DNA of 64,000 nucleotides from Cytophagaceae bacterium (GTDB lineage: Bacteria; Bacteroidota; Bacteroidia; Cytophagales; Cytophagaceae), in NCBI GenBank assembly GCA_025455005.1, contig JALONH010000014.1:1-64000 (forward strand), given 5' to 3'. The notes beneath the pieces are model-generated. The model saw nothing but the letters and a program-made list of their open reading frames with translations, had not been told where the DNA came from and ran no database searches. Shown here piece by piece: positions 24,634 through 33,012 of this stretch. How positions within the stretch are numbered: position 1 is the first letter of the stretch; each line of letters opens with the position of its first letter. The position numbers and the translations under genes were made by a program.

Positions 24634-25647
24634 TTATGGGACCAAAGAGACACGCATTAAATGCATATGAGCTGTGATAAATAAAAAATTTTCTGTATCG
24701 TCTAACGTAACATTTGAGGTCGCAACCGGTAAATGAATTTTCCCTAATAAGACCCCTTTTACATCAAAAACAAAAATGCCACCCGGACCGGTACAAAATA
24801 CGTATCCTTTCGTATGATAAGCCATACCATCCGGCAAGCCTTTGTTGGAGCCCACTAAAGCAGTGGCATCAAAAACGATTTTCCCGTTAGATAACTTCCC
24901 ATCCGGCTGCACCGTGTACTTATAGATGATAGCTTTATGAGGATCGGAATTGGAAACCCAAAGCTCCTTCGTTTCCGGAATAAATAACACTCCATTTGGC
25001 CTAGACAAAGAATCGATTAAAAGTGTAGCAATATTTTTATATAAACGGAATACCCCTTGGAACGATAAATCTTTAGTAGAATCTTCTTCTTGTTTTTCTA
25101 AACCATACGGAGGGTCTGTAAAATATAAAACACCATCATTGTCCTTTGTGATATCGTTTGGACTATTGAACCGTTTTCCGTTATATGAAGTAACTACTAC
25201 TGCCGTATTTCTGTCTTCCGGAAAAGGATAGGGCATCATTGCAATTCTGCGTTCTCCATGCTGGCAGATGAGTAGATTACCTAAGTCATCCCTTAATAAT
25301 CCATTTGCTCCCATCTCCCGATTGGTAGGTACGGTATCAAAATACCCGGAGGGCTTCATGAATACTGTAATGCTATCTTGTGCTGACCAGGAGTATATAA
25401 CGTTATTCGGTACATCGGTAAATAATAAACGTTGTTCCTCCTTAATCCAAACAGGACCTTCAGACCATTGAAACCCTGAAGCCAATGTTTGAATGGCATT
25501 CCCCTCTTTTATCAAATTGGGAACATCTGTACTGTACCATTCAACGCTTGGACCGCTTTTTATATCTACCACTTTTTCCGGAGCAGAAGGCGTACATCTG
25601 AAAAGGCAAAAGCAACTAAAAAGAGAAAATAAAAGTGTATTTTTCAT
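24634..25647 (-). CDS. SMP-30/gluconolactonase-family lipoprotein
   Basis: 337 residues with a lipoprotein signal (SLFSCFCLFRC, Cys about residue 18) and a six-bladed beta-propeller of the SMP-30/gluconolactonase/LRE type: FQWSEGPVWIKEEQRLLFTDV near the N-terminus, then GANGLLRDDLGNLLICQHGERRI, FNSPNDITKDNDGVLYFTDP and LPDGMAYHTKGYVF. The metal-binding Glu in WSEGP and the Asn/Asp positions in SPND look retained, so it may hydrolyse sugar lactones at the periplasmic face. It is the first gene of the ECF-sigma operon. Confidence 0.88.
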   Translation of the reverse strand: MKNTLLFSLFSCFCLFRCTPSAPEKVVDIKSGPSVEWYSTDVPNLIKEGNAIQTLASGFQWSEGPVWIKEEQRLLFTDVPNNVIYSWSAQDSITVFMKPSGYFDTVPTNREMGANGLLRDDLGNLLICQHGERRIAMMPYPFPEDRNTAVVVTSYNGKRFNSPNDITKDNDGVLYFTDPPYGLEKQEEDSTKDLSFQGVFRLYKNIATLLIDSLSRPNGVLFIPETKELWVSNSDPHKAIIYKYTVQPDGKLSNGKIVFDATALVGSNKGLPDGMAYHTKGYVFCTGPGGIFVFDVKGVLLGKIHLPVATSNVTLDDTENFLFITAHMHLMRVSLVP

Positions 25648-25678
25648 TTACCAAAAATAAACAAAAAGTAGCATACAG

Positions 25679-25686
25679 TAGTTTTG
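25679..25686 (+). promoter_or_regulatory. Candidate -7 element for the carotenoid operon
   Basis: TAGTTTTG matches TAnnTTTG exactly, ~42 bases before the crtD start at 25729; the -33 position carries no clear TTTG. Divergent to the SMP-30 gene. Confidence 0.4.
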
Positions 25687-25728
25687 TAAAGATAAAATTT
25701 GTTGATTTAAGATTAAAAGTGTGTCACA

Positions 25729-27216
25729 TTGAATTTAAGACATAAAGTACTAGTAATAGGGGCCGGTATCGGTGGTTTAAGTGCAGCTATTCGATTGGCA
25801 ACAAAAGGATTCGATGTTCATGTTATCGAAAAAACAGACGGCCCGGGAGGAAAACTTCGAGAACAAGTTCTTGGTGCTTACCGTTTTGATCTTGGTCCTT
25901 CTCTATTCACAATGCCGGAGTTGGTTGCTGAGCTCTTTGAATTGTGTCAATACCCTATGTCGGATAACTTTCAGTTTGAAAAGTTAAACGATATCTGTCA
26001 TTACTTTTATGAAGACGGGACACGATTTGTTAGTAAAGGGAATGTTGAAGAAATGATTCAGACTTGTTCGACTACCTTTCAAGTATCTCCTGCTGTATTG
26101 CGTCGATATTTTAACGCTACCTCTAGAATATATGACATTACAGCTCATTTGTTTTTATACAAAAGCTTACATCGAATTTCGAGTTATTTAAATTTTAAAA
26201 CACTGCTGTCGGTGTTTCGATTGCCCTTTATTCAAGCACATGAAACAATGGCTCATATGGGAAAACGCCTTTTTAAAGATCCTCGATTGGTACAATACTT
26301 TAATCGATATGCCACTTACAATGGGTCTAATCCTTATGTTGCTCCAGCTACCCTACATTTGATAGCACACTTGGAGCATTCCGGAGGGGCCTATTATCCA
26401 AAAGGCGGGATGTATTCGATAACTAAGGCTATGTTTCAATTAGCCCAAGCAAAAGGTGTTACTTTTTCTTTTGGCACATCAGCCACTAAAATTAAAGTAG
26501 ACAAGGATGTCGTAGTAGGAGTAGACACCTCTACAGGATTTATTCCTTGTTCCATTGTAGTATCTAATTTAGATATACATCCCACGTACACACGACTGTT
26601 ACCAAATACTATAGCCCCTTCCCATATTTTGTCACAAGAGAAAAGCTCTTCCGCATTGATATTCTATTGGGGGATTCGTCAGTCTTATCCTTCTTTAGGA
26701 TTGCATAATATTTTTTTTGCTAAAGATTACAAGAAAGAGTTTGATGCCATATGGCGGGATAAAACACTTTGGGATGACCCGACAGTATATATAAACATAA
26801 CGAGTAAATATACTGTAGAAGACGCGCCTAAAGGAGGAGAGAATTGGTTTGTAATGATTAATGTGCCGTCGAACGAAGGTCAGGATTGGGACAACTTAAG
26901 AGTTCGGGCGAGAGCTTCTATTCTTTCCAAGCTGGAGCGTATACTCGGACAATCAATAGAGCCGTTTATAGAAGAGGAAGATTATTTAGATCCCATTCGC
27001 ATCGAACAGCGCACCGGATCTTATAGAGGCAGTTTATATGGTAATGCATCCAACACTCCTTTAGCCGCGTTCTTTCGACAATCCAATGCGTCGAGCAGTA
27101 TTAAGGGCTTATATTTCGCCGGTGGGAGTGTGCACCCCGGTGGCGGTGTTCCTTTAGCTAATTTATCCGGTAAAATTGTCTCGGATTGTATTTTTAAAGA
27201 TTATGGCAAACGGTAA
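25729..27216 (+). CDS. crtD: Carotenoid desaturase, probably CrtD-type (1-hydroxycarotenoid 3,4-desaturase)
   Basis: 495 residues starting at TTG. FAD/NAD-binding GAGIGG at residues 11-16, then EKTDGPGGKLRE, and the CrtI-family C-terminal motif GLYFAGGSVHPGGGVPLAN. It is a phytoene-desaturase-superfamily enzyme. I call it CrtD rather than CrtI because the next gene is a carotenoid 1,2-hydratase (cruF) and the central RYATYNGSNPYVAPATL pattern is that of CrtD-type enzymes; assignment between CrtI and CrtD is inference. It would act after hydration of the acyclic end of gamma-carotene. It overlaps cruF by 14 bases. Confidence 0.85.
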   Translation: MNLRHKVLVIGAGIGGLSAAIRLATKGFDVHVIEKTDGPGGKLREQVLGAYRFDLGPSLFTMPELVAELFELCQYPMSDNFQFEKLNDICHYFYEDGTRFVSKGNVEEMIQTCSTTFQVSPAVLRRYFNATSRIYDITAHLFLYKSLHRISSYLNFKTLLSVFRLPFIQAHETMAHMGKRLFKDPRLVQYFNRYATYNGSNPYVAPATLHLIAHLEHSGGAYYPKGGMYSITKAMFQLAQAKGVTFSFGTSATKIKVDKDVVVGVDTSTGFIPCSIVVSNLDIHPTYTRLLPNTIAPSHILSQEKSSSALIFYWGIRQSYPSLGLHNIFFAKDYKKEFDAIWRDKTLWDDPTVYINITSKYTVEDAPKGGENWFVMINVPSNEGQDWDNLRVRARASILSKLERILGQSIEPFIEEEDYLDPIRIEQRTGSYRGSLYGNASNTPLAAFFRQSNASSSIKGLYFAGGSVHPGGGVPLANLSGKIVSDCIFKDYGKR

Positions 27217-27874
27217 TTTATTGTCTATCTCCGGAACCCGCACCTGGATGTCTATTATCTATACCGTAGGTAGTTTGGGTATGCTTTTTTTTCCCGAAAT
27301 ATTCATTCCTTTAACTCCTTTTACCTTAATATTGAGTATTGGACTACTCGCTTATTACGACTCTAATACTAAAGCACCCTTGATATTGTGGTGGATAGCT
27401 GTAGGCTTCCTTGGCTGGTGTATCGAATGGGTAGGAGTTCATACGGGTTTCCCTTTTGGTCGTTATTATTACGGAAACGCATTAGGATTTAAAATAGACC
27501 ATATACCGGTGATTATTGGGATTAATTGGATGATGCTTACCTACGCCTTTTCAACCAGTATTGGACAAACCTTTAGCTCTTGGCCAAATGGTATAAAAGC
27601 TGCAATGGTAGCCATCGGTATGACCTTGATGGACCGATTAATAGAATCCGTTTGTGATTATCGAGACCTTTGGTACTGGACGGGGTATGCCACTCAACAC
27701 TCGCCCCCTATACAAAATTATATATCTTGGTTTCTGGTTGCATGGGTATTTGCCTTTGCTTTTTTTACCCTTCGATTCAAAACAAAAAATTCCTTTAGCC
27801 TGTTTTTAATCGTGTTACAATTCCTGTTTTTCGTATCTTTATGGATAGGCAGGTATGTCTTACATTTATCTTAA
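27203..27874 (+). CDS. cruF: Carotenoid 1,2-hydratase, CruF-type membrane protein
   Basis: 223 residues from the ATG at 27203, with about seven hydrophobic segments and the DUF422/CruF pattern (GWCIEWVGVHTGFPFGRYYYG, split here as GWCIEWVGVH and TGFPFGRYYYG, plus DRLIESVCDYRDLWYW). CruF adds water across the 1,2 double bond of the psi end of gamma-carotene, giving 1'-hydroxylated products of the myxol/saproxanthin type. I prefer the ATG overlapping crtD to the upstream TTG at 27176. A membrane enzyme working with CrtD and CrtZ. Confidence 0.85.
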   Translation: MANGNLLSISGTRTWMSIIYTVGSLGMLFFPEIFIPLTPFTLILSIGLLAYYDSNTKAPLILWWIAVGFLGWCIEWVGVHTGFPFGRYYYGNALGFKIDHIPVIIGINWMMLTYAFSTSIGQTFSSWPNGIKAAMVAIGMTLMDRLIESVCDYRDLWYWTGYATQHSPPIQNYISWFLVAWVFAFAFFTLRFKTKNSFSLFLIVLQFLFFVSLWIGRYVLHLS

Positions 27875-27892
27875 ATTTTAATTCAATAACCG

Positions 27893-28351
27893 ATGCACCC
27901 TTTGTTAATGAATACGTTAATTGTTCTCGGAACATTTTGCTTTATGGAATTTATGGCATGGTTTACACATAAATTTGTTATGCATGGTTTCTTATGGTAT
28001 TTGCACCGCGATCACCATCAAGGGCATGAGGGTTTCTTCGAAAAAAACGATGCCTTCTTCTTAATATTTGCGGTACCCAGCGCGTATTGTTACATGACCG
28101 GACTAATCTATGACGACTTTAGATTGTACATCGGTGTGGGGATTTCGTTGTACGGCTTAGCGTACTTCTTTATACATGATATCATTATTCACCAGCGTTT
28201 TAAAGTTTTAACGCGATGGACCAATACTTATGTGCTAGGTATCCGCAGAGCACATAAAATACATCATAAATATTTAGGTAAAGAAGACGGAGAAAATTTT
28301 GGTATGTTATGGGTTCCTATGCGCTATTTTAAAAAAGCATATAAAGAATAA
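27893..28351 (+). CDS. crtZ: Beta-carotene 3-hydroxylase (CrtZ)
   Basis: 152 residues of the fatty-acid-hydroxylase superfamily. The four His clusters of CrtZ are complete: HKFVMHG, HRDHHQGHEG, HDIIIHQR and HKIHHKYLG, ligating the di-iron centre. It hydroxylates the beta-ionone ring at C3. With crtD and cruF it completes a set expected for saproxanthin or myxol; it starts 18 bases after cruF. A terminator follows. Confidence 0.92.
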   Translation: MHPLLMNTLIVLGTFCFMEFMAWFTHKFVMHGFLWYLHRDHHQGHEGFFEKNDAFFLIFAVPSAYCYMTGLIYDDFRLYIGVGISLYGLAYFFIHDIIIHQRFKVLTRWTNTYVLGIRRAHKIHHKYLGKEDGENFGMLWVPMRYFKKAYKE

Positions 28352-28374
28352 ATCGCCAATTCTAAAAAAGGATG

Positions 28375-28430
28375 TTCCCTATTCAATAGCTGAATCTTTT
28401 CGTCAGGCTAAGTTATTGAATAGGGAATTT
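28375..28430. terminator. Long-stem terminator between crtZ and a convergent gene
   Basis: TTCCCTATTCAATAGCT (28375-28391) pairs with AGTTATTGAATAGGGAA (28411-28427), 17 positions with one mismatch or wobble, around a ~19-base loop, followed by a T-rich run. Serves the end of the carotenoid operon and possibly the convergent gene. Confidence 0.8.
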
Positions 28431-28436
28431 TTAATT

Positions 28437-29369
28437 TTATTTTATTCTATTTCTAATCCAATTTACCAGTTCTCTATTTCCTTTACTTACGTGGATGTTA
28501 GAAGGGATCGGGCGAACGTACCATTGTACTTCGTAAGTTAATTGAGCCCCCGGTGCCAACGTGGTATATGGACCTTGTTGTTCAATTTCAATATAAGAGC
28601 CATCCGGATTGGCATATAATTCAATTTCTGCCTCATCCGGAGCATATTGAAGAGGTAGAATATCGGTAAATTTTTTAATGATGATTCCGGATGAACCGAT
28701 TTGAGCCATCCATCCCTCTTTTCCGGAAGCAAACAGTTTAGGTACTCCGGAAGGAATCGGAAGGGCCGTATAATCGAACCAAACGATGGAGTCCAATAAG
28801 GATATATGATTCGATAAATCCCCTTTCCAAGGTAGTTCGCCCATAGGGAAAAGTGTAAGTCCTTTAGGAGCAACCCGTGATATTTCCCAAGCCGCTACCC
28901 TACGTTCTTGAGTAGAGCTGTTCAGTATTGTATATCGGATATGAAGGGAAGTGTCTTTTGTTTCGATAGAATATCGCTTAATAAAGACGAGGCCTAATAA
29001 GGAATCTTTGCTACTTTTTAATTCAACATAACCTGTGTCCGTTAGTACTTGATAGGGCGCCTTGTCCAAAGCTATCGAGGGCGGCCAACCCCAAGCTCGT
29101 TGAGGAGACGGCCATAACGAATTCCCCCAATTATCCGGATGCGCACTGGTGTCGGACAAAAAAGAAAGACTATCCCAATAAAGTCCGGACATTTTACCTG
29201 CAGCAGTAGCATCTACTATCACCCTTAAGGGGCCATATTGTAAAGTAAACACATTATTCTGTTCGTGTACACGTGGATGGGCTGCCTGTGAAGCCTTTTC
29301 TTTTTCCCGAACATCTGTACAAGAGCAGCTTATTAAAGCCATTATAACAAAAACAAATACGTTTTTCAT
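28437..29369 (-). CDS. DUF4380-like lipoprotein
   Basis: 310 residues: lipoprotein signal with Cys in ALISCSC (about residue 17), then a beta-sandwich of the galactose-mutarotase/DUF4380-like type (FTLQYGPLRVIVDATAAGKM, SLWPSPQRAWGWPPS, then GMSELPW-like patterns). These proteins resemble sugar-epimerase folds but usually lack proven activity. Family call is from memory. It stands alone and ends in the terminator shared with crtZ. Confidence 0.65.
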   Translation of the reverse strand: MKNVFVFVIMALISCSCTDVREKEKASQAAHPRVHEQNNVFTLQYGPLRVIVDATAAGKMSGLYWDSLSFLSDTSAHPDNWGNSLWPSPQRAWGWPPSIALDKAPYQVLTDTGYVELKSSKDSLLGLVFIKRYSIETKDTSLHIRYTILNSSTQERRVAAWEISRVAPKGLTLFPMGELPWKGDLSNHISLLDSIVWFDYTALPIPSGVPKLFASGKEGWMAQIGSSGIIIKKFTDILPLQYAPDEAEIELYANPDGSYIEIEQQGPYTTLAPGAQLTYEVQWYVRPIPSNIHVSKGNRELVNWIRNRIK

Positions 29370-29505
29370 ATCTCTAAGAATCGTTTACAAACAGTTTAAT
29401 CAAAAATACAATATTATTTATAGAAACAATATGCACACCAGCCTAACATTTTAACAGGTTAAAACTTTTTTAAACACCTGTTTGTTACAAAAAAAACGAC
29501 TTCTT

Positions 29506-29967
29506 ATGGCCACTCCATCCTTAGAATTAATTGATGCTTTACGAACTACGGCACACAATTTAGCAACCGGAGCTCCCTATCAATGGGGACATATGGGCTC
29601 CTGTAATTGTGGGCATTTAGCACAAGTTTTAACCTCCTTTACACGAGCTGAAATACATGCTTGGGCATTGGAAAGTAGAGAAGGAGATTGGTCGGAACAA
29701 ACAGCTGAGTATTGCCCAAATAGTCATATTCCGATGGACAAGATGATTGATGCTTTAGTTGCAAAAGGATTAAGCATCGAAGATTTGCGACACTTAGAAT
29801 ATCTATCCGATCCGTTAGTCTTACAACACGTATCGGAAAAAGATAAACCATTAGAATATAATAGAAAAGAGGATGTAATAAAGTATATTCGTGCTTGGGC
29901 TTCTGTTTTAGAGAACCATCTGCAATACGAAAACAAACTTTTATCCAAACCGGAATACATTTTATGA
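29506..29967 (+). CDS. Conserved small protein coupled to thiol peroxidase
   Basis: About 153 residues from the ATG at 29506 (a TTG at 29482 is an alternative). I do not know a named family; similar proteins occur in Bacteroidota. A Cys-x-Cys-Gly-His motif (GSCNCGHLAQVLT, about residues 32-44) and a third Cys (YCPNSHIP) might bind metal or be redox active. It lacks a signal peptide. Its stop overlaps the tpx start by 4 bases (ATGA), so the two are translationally coupled. Confidence 0.7.
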   Translation: MATPSLELIDALRTTAHNLATGAPYQWGHMGSCNCGHLAQVLTSFTRAEIHAWALESREGDWSEQTAEYCPNSHIPMDKMIDALVAKGLSIEDLRHLEYLSDPLVLQHVSEKDKPLEYNRKEDVIKYIRAWASVLENHLQYENKLLSKPEYIL

Positions 29968-30476
29968 CTAAAGTAACTTTAAAGGGAAATCCCATAACAA
30001 TCAAAGGCACATTGCCGGGAATAGGTCAACCGGCACCTGATTTTACCTATGTTAAAACAGACTTAAGCGAAGAGACACTCTATTCCGCCGGAGCAGTTGT
30101 CAAAGTAATTATTGCTGTGCCAAGTTTAGATACTAGCGTGTGTGCGCTGGAAACTCGTCAGTTCAACCAAAAACTGGCTCAAAAAACCGGTATCAAAGGA
30201 ATTGTTGTTTCCAAAGATTTACCTTTTGCAATGAAGCGTTTTTGCGAAACAGAAGGAATTGCAAACGTAAGCAGCGGATCAGATTTTAGATATAATGAAT
30301 TCTCACAAAAATATAACACCGAGATTTTAGAAGGAGGATTGAAGGGACTGTCTGCTAGAGCAGTTGTGGTAGTAGACCAACAAAATGTAGTACGGTATAC
30401 AGAACTTGTTCCTGAAATCGCGCAAGAACCCGAGTATGATAAAGTTTTGCAAGTGGTAGATCAATTATTATCTTAA
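29964..30476 (+). CDS. tpx: Thiol peroxidase (Tpx)
   Basis: 170 residues from the ATG at 29964. The atypical 2-Cys peroxiredoxin Tpx signature is present: PAPDFTYV near the start, the peroxidatic Cys in PSLDTSVCALETRQFN and the resolving Cys in FAMKRFCETEGI. It reduces hydroperoxides using thioredoxin in the cytoplasm. The longer frame to 29895 is discarded because it lies inside the preceding gene. A terminator follows 20 bases later. Confidence 0.93.
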   Translation: MTKVTLKGNPITIKGTLPGIGQPAPDFTYVKTDLSEETLYSAGAVVKVIIAVPSLDTSVCALETRQFNQKLAQKTGIKGIVVSKDLPFAMKRFCETEGIANVSSGSDFRYNEFSQKYNTEILEGGLKGLSARAVVVVDQQNVVRYTELVPEIAQEPEYDKVLQVVDQLLS

Positions 30477-30496
30477 CGTAGCATAATTGTATATCT

Positions 30497-30527
30497 AAAA
30501 GAGCGGCTTTTTTCGCTCTTTTTTTAT
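30497..30527. terminator. Terminator after tpx
   Basis: AAAAGAGCG (30497-30505) pairs with CGCTCTTTT (30514-30522) around a loop containing a T-run, followed by more T residues. Good intrinsic terminator for tpx. Confidence 0.8.
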
Positions 30528-30574
30528 TTTTACTCAAATAATTTTCTTTGGAGTAGAGAATATACCTGAATGGT

Positions 30575-30582
30575 TAGTTTTG
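30575..30582 (+). promoter_or_regulatory. Candidate -7 element for the OmpA gene at 30.7 kb
   Basis: TAGTTTTG, an exact TAnnTTTG match; the nearest upstream TTTG is 24 bases away, longer than ideal. It supports starting the gene at 30676 (93 bases downstream) rather than at 30580. Confidence 0.4.
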
Positions 30583-30675
30583 TTTACTACAATAAGTGAT
30601 GCAAGAAAAGATGTTTCACTAAACATCAAACCGTTAGGTGTTATCCCAACCATTACGTTATATTGCTATATTAAT

Positions 30676-32181
30676 ATGATACACCGATTATTCCTTGGAT
30701 GGTTTAGTTTACTTTGTCTATATGTCCATGCGCAGAACATCAATGTTGCCGGATTGCGACAAGGCGCCCGTATGGTGCGTATGCCGGCCAGTTATTTCAC
30801 TTCGATTCCTACAACTCCAGTCATTGATTTGTGGTCAGCAAGGGCATTAATGGATGAAACTGCCCAAAAAGGATGGTGCTCTGCCTCCTCTGTAACCCAT
30901 AATAATATTTTTGTAATCGAATTTTCCGAATTGATGGACGTACGTCAAGTAATTTTTGATAATGAATGTCAAAAAGAGTATAAAGGAATCAGTACACGTA
31001 AAATTAAAGTTCGTTTTTCCGATAAATCTTCATCAGAAGGATATCAAGACTTTTATGAATGGGAATTATCTGAGAACAAAAACGATCAACTCTTTCCGGT
31101 ATCCGCTCAGCGAGTACATTGGATGGAAGTGACGATAGTGAATAATTATGGCCATCCTCAATGGACAGAGCTTATGGAATGTCGTGCATTAGGAAACTAT
31201 AGTCAACCAACAGTACCTACTATAAATCCATTAGGTACATGGAAAAGTAATTTTGATTGGGTATCGTTTAATACCTCTTCCATGGGTATGCTATATGGTT
31301 GTTATGCTTGGTCTCAAGGAGAAATTTTTAATGTAAAAATCAATCGAAGGGTGGTACGATTTGATTGGTACCAACCGGGTAACGGGCATAGAGGATGGTG
31401 CCTATTAATCGGGAATCAAGAAGGCACACAATTAAATGGCATTTGGGGGTTTTCGAATTCTACTGAATTTGGATTTTGGGAATGTGAGCGTTTCGCACTT
31501 ACATCACAAGCGTGTGCTACAGAAAATAGTCTTGGTAAAGTGGAGCAACCTGTAAAAGTTAAAAAGGGGGTGGACGTTACACTCGCCCTTGAATTAGTAG
31601 ATATACAAACTCAAAAGGGTATTCCGGTTACCGTTCGTTTCCCTTCGCTTTCTACACAGCTCGTCACAACACCGGAGGGTATTGTCTCTACGAGTTTAGA
31701 TACACTTCGTAATAAAGTAGTGATTCGAATAGAAAGTAAAGGGTACTATCCAAAAGAAGATACTATTGTGTTAACTTCTACTGAAAAGGCCGTTTTGTAT
31801 GCTTATAGGAAATTTCAATTGTATCCATTGGGGATTGGGAAGGCGATAGTATTAGACAACGTATTATTTTATCAAAGTAAATCTACTTTGTTGCCTACTT
31901 CTTTTACGGCTTTGGACCAATTAGCAGACGTGTTACAGCAAAACCCCACCTTCTGGATAGAATTATCCGGTCATACAGATAATCAAGGTGACGAAGCGAA
32001 GAATATAGATTTATCCAAAGAGCGGGCGGAAGTTGTGAAAACGTATTTAGTTTCGAAAGGGATTGCACCGGAAAGAATGGTGAGTATAGGATATGGTTCT
32101 AAATTTCCACGTGCCAGTAATTCAACAGAAAATAGTCGTCGCTTGAATCGACGGGTTGAATGTAAAATTATACGAATGTAG
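30676..32181 (+). CDS. OmpA-family protein with discoidin-like N-terminal domain
   Basis: About 501 residues. Start taken at the ATG 30676 because it gives a proper signal peptide (MIHRLFLGWFSLLCLYVHAQ). Residues ~25-165 resemble a galactose-binding/discoidin-type beta-sandwich (LWSARALMDETAQKGWCSAS, VFIEFSELMDVRQVIFDNEC), then a Trp-rich domain (LGTWKSNFDWVSF ... GHRGWCLLIGNQEGTQLNGI), a carboxypeptidase-regulatory-like segment and a C-terminal OmpA domain (FWIELSGHTDNQGD ... SRRLNRRVEC). Likely a peptidoglycan-anchored outer-membrane or surface protein. No neighbour defines its role. Confidence 0.8.
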   Translation: MIHRLFLGWFSLLCLYVHAQNINVAGLRQGARMVRMPASYFTSIPTTPVIDLWSARALMDETAQKGWCSASSVTHNNIFVIEFSELMDVRQVIFDNECQKEYKGISTRKIKVRFSDKSSSEGYQDFYEWELSENKNDQLFPVSAQRVHWMEVTIVNNYGHPQWTELMECRALGNYSQPTVPTINPLGTWKSNFDWVSFNTSSMGMLYGCYAWSQGEIFNVKINRRVVRFDWYQPGNGHRGWCLLIGNQEGTQLNGIWGFSNSTEFGFWECERFALTSQACATENSLGKVEQPVKVKKGVDVTLALELVDIQTQKGIPVTVRFPSLSTQLVTTPEGIVSTSLDTLRNKVVIRIESKGYYPKEDTIVLTSTEKAVLYAYRKFQLYPLGIGKAIVLDNVLFYQSKSTLLPTSFTALDQLADVLQQNPTFWIELSGHTDNQGDEAKNIDLSKERAEVVKTYLVSKGIAPERMVSIGYGSKFPRASNSTENSRRLNRRVECKIIRM

Positions 32182-32241
32182 CGTCGTGGTAGAGGACGTC
32201 AGTTTAAATTTTAACAGTAACGTATTATTTAAATAAAAATC

Positions 32242-33012
32242 ATGGCTATTGCTTATACAGAAAAAGGGAAAGGGCCTGTTGTGTTGTTGGTTCATGGCTT
32301 TTGTGAGAACAAACATATATGGAAACACTTTCAACATTTGCTTTCAGAAGAGTGTCGAGTGATTGCAATAGATCTGCCGGGATTTGGAGAAACACCACTA
32401 AACAAAGGGAAAACGAGCATAGAGGATGTAGGCGAAGCGGTATATGATTTTATTCGATTGCTGAAATTGGAATCCGTTATCTATATAGGTCATTCGTTAG
32501 GAGGTTATGTAGGTTTAGCATTGGCTGAAAAGCATCCGGAAGTTTTCAAGGGCTTGTGCTTGTTTCATTCCAGTGCTTATGCAGATACTGAAGAGCGTAA
32601 ATCCGGAAGGGATAAAACTATTGCGTTTATTGAAAAATTTGGTGTGCAAGTATTTGCAGACAGTTTTGTAGAACCATTGTTTTATGTTAAAAATAGAGCT
32701 GCCTTACAACATGAGATACAAGAGGTAATCGGTATAGCCGGAGGCAGTAGTTACGAAGGCGTGGTGGAAACAACTAAAGCCATGCGTGATCGAGCAGACC
32801 GAACCGATGTGTTGAAAACATTTCCACATCCAATTTTATTTATAGCCGGAAAGCAAGACCAAACCATTCCGATAGAAAAGATTATGGAACAGGTAGTACT
32901 TCCACAAAAATCGTTGATACAAATATTAGACGAGGCCGGCCATATGGGAATGATTGAAAAAGAAGAAGAAACGATAAAGATGGTTAAAAACTTTATAGTG
33001 TATTGCTCTTAA
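32242..33012 (+). CDS. Alpha/beta hydrolase
   Basis: 256 residues with the alpha/beta-hydrolase fold motifs: VLLVHGFCENKHIW (oxyanion region), nucleophile elbow GHSLGGYVGLA with Ser about residue 87, acid Asp in IAGKQDQTIPIE and catalytic His in DEAGHMGMIE. The triad is complete. No signal peptide, so cytoplasmic; substrate unknown. The 3' end overlaps the convergent glycosyltransferase gene by 20 bases. Confidence 0.88.
   Translation: MAIAYTEKGKGPVVLLVHGFCENKHIWKHFQHLLSEECRVIAIDLPGFGETPLNKGKTSIEDVGEAVYDFIRLLKLESVIYIGHSLGGYVGLALAEKHPEVFKGLCLFHSSAYADTEERKSGRDKTIAFIEKFGVQVFADSFVEPLFYVKNRAALQHEIQEVIGIAGGSSYEGVVETTKAMRDRADRTDVLKTFPHPILFIAGKQDQTIPIEKIMEQVVLPQKSLIQILDEAGHMGMIEKEEETIKMVKNFIVYCS

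Noticed and set aside
28538-28873. 111-residue minus-strand frame overlapping the DUF4380-like gene
   Set aside because: Shadow frame of a gene with a clear lipoprotein signal and longer open frame.
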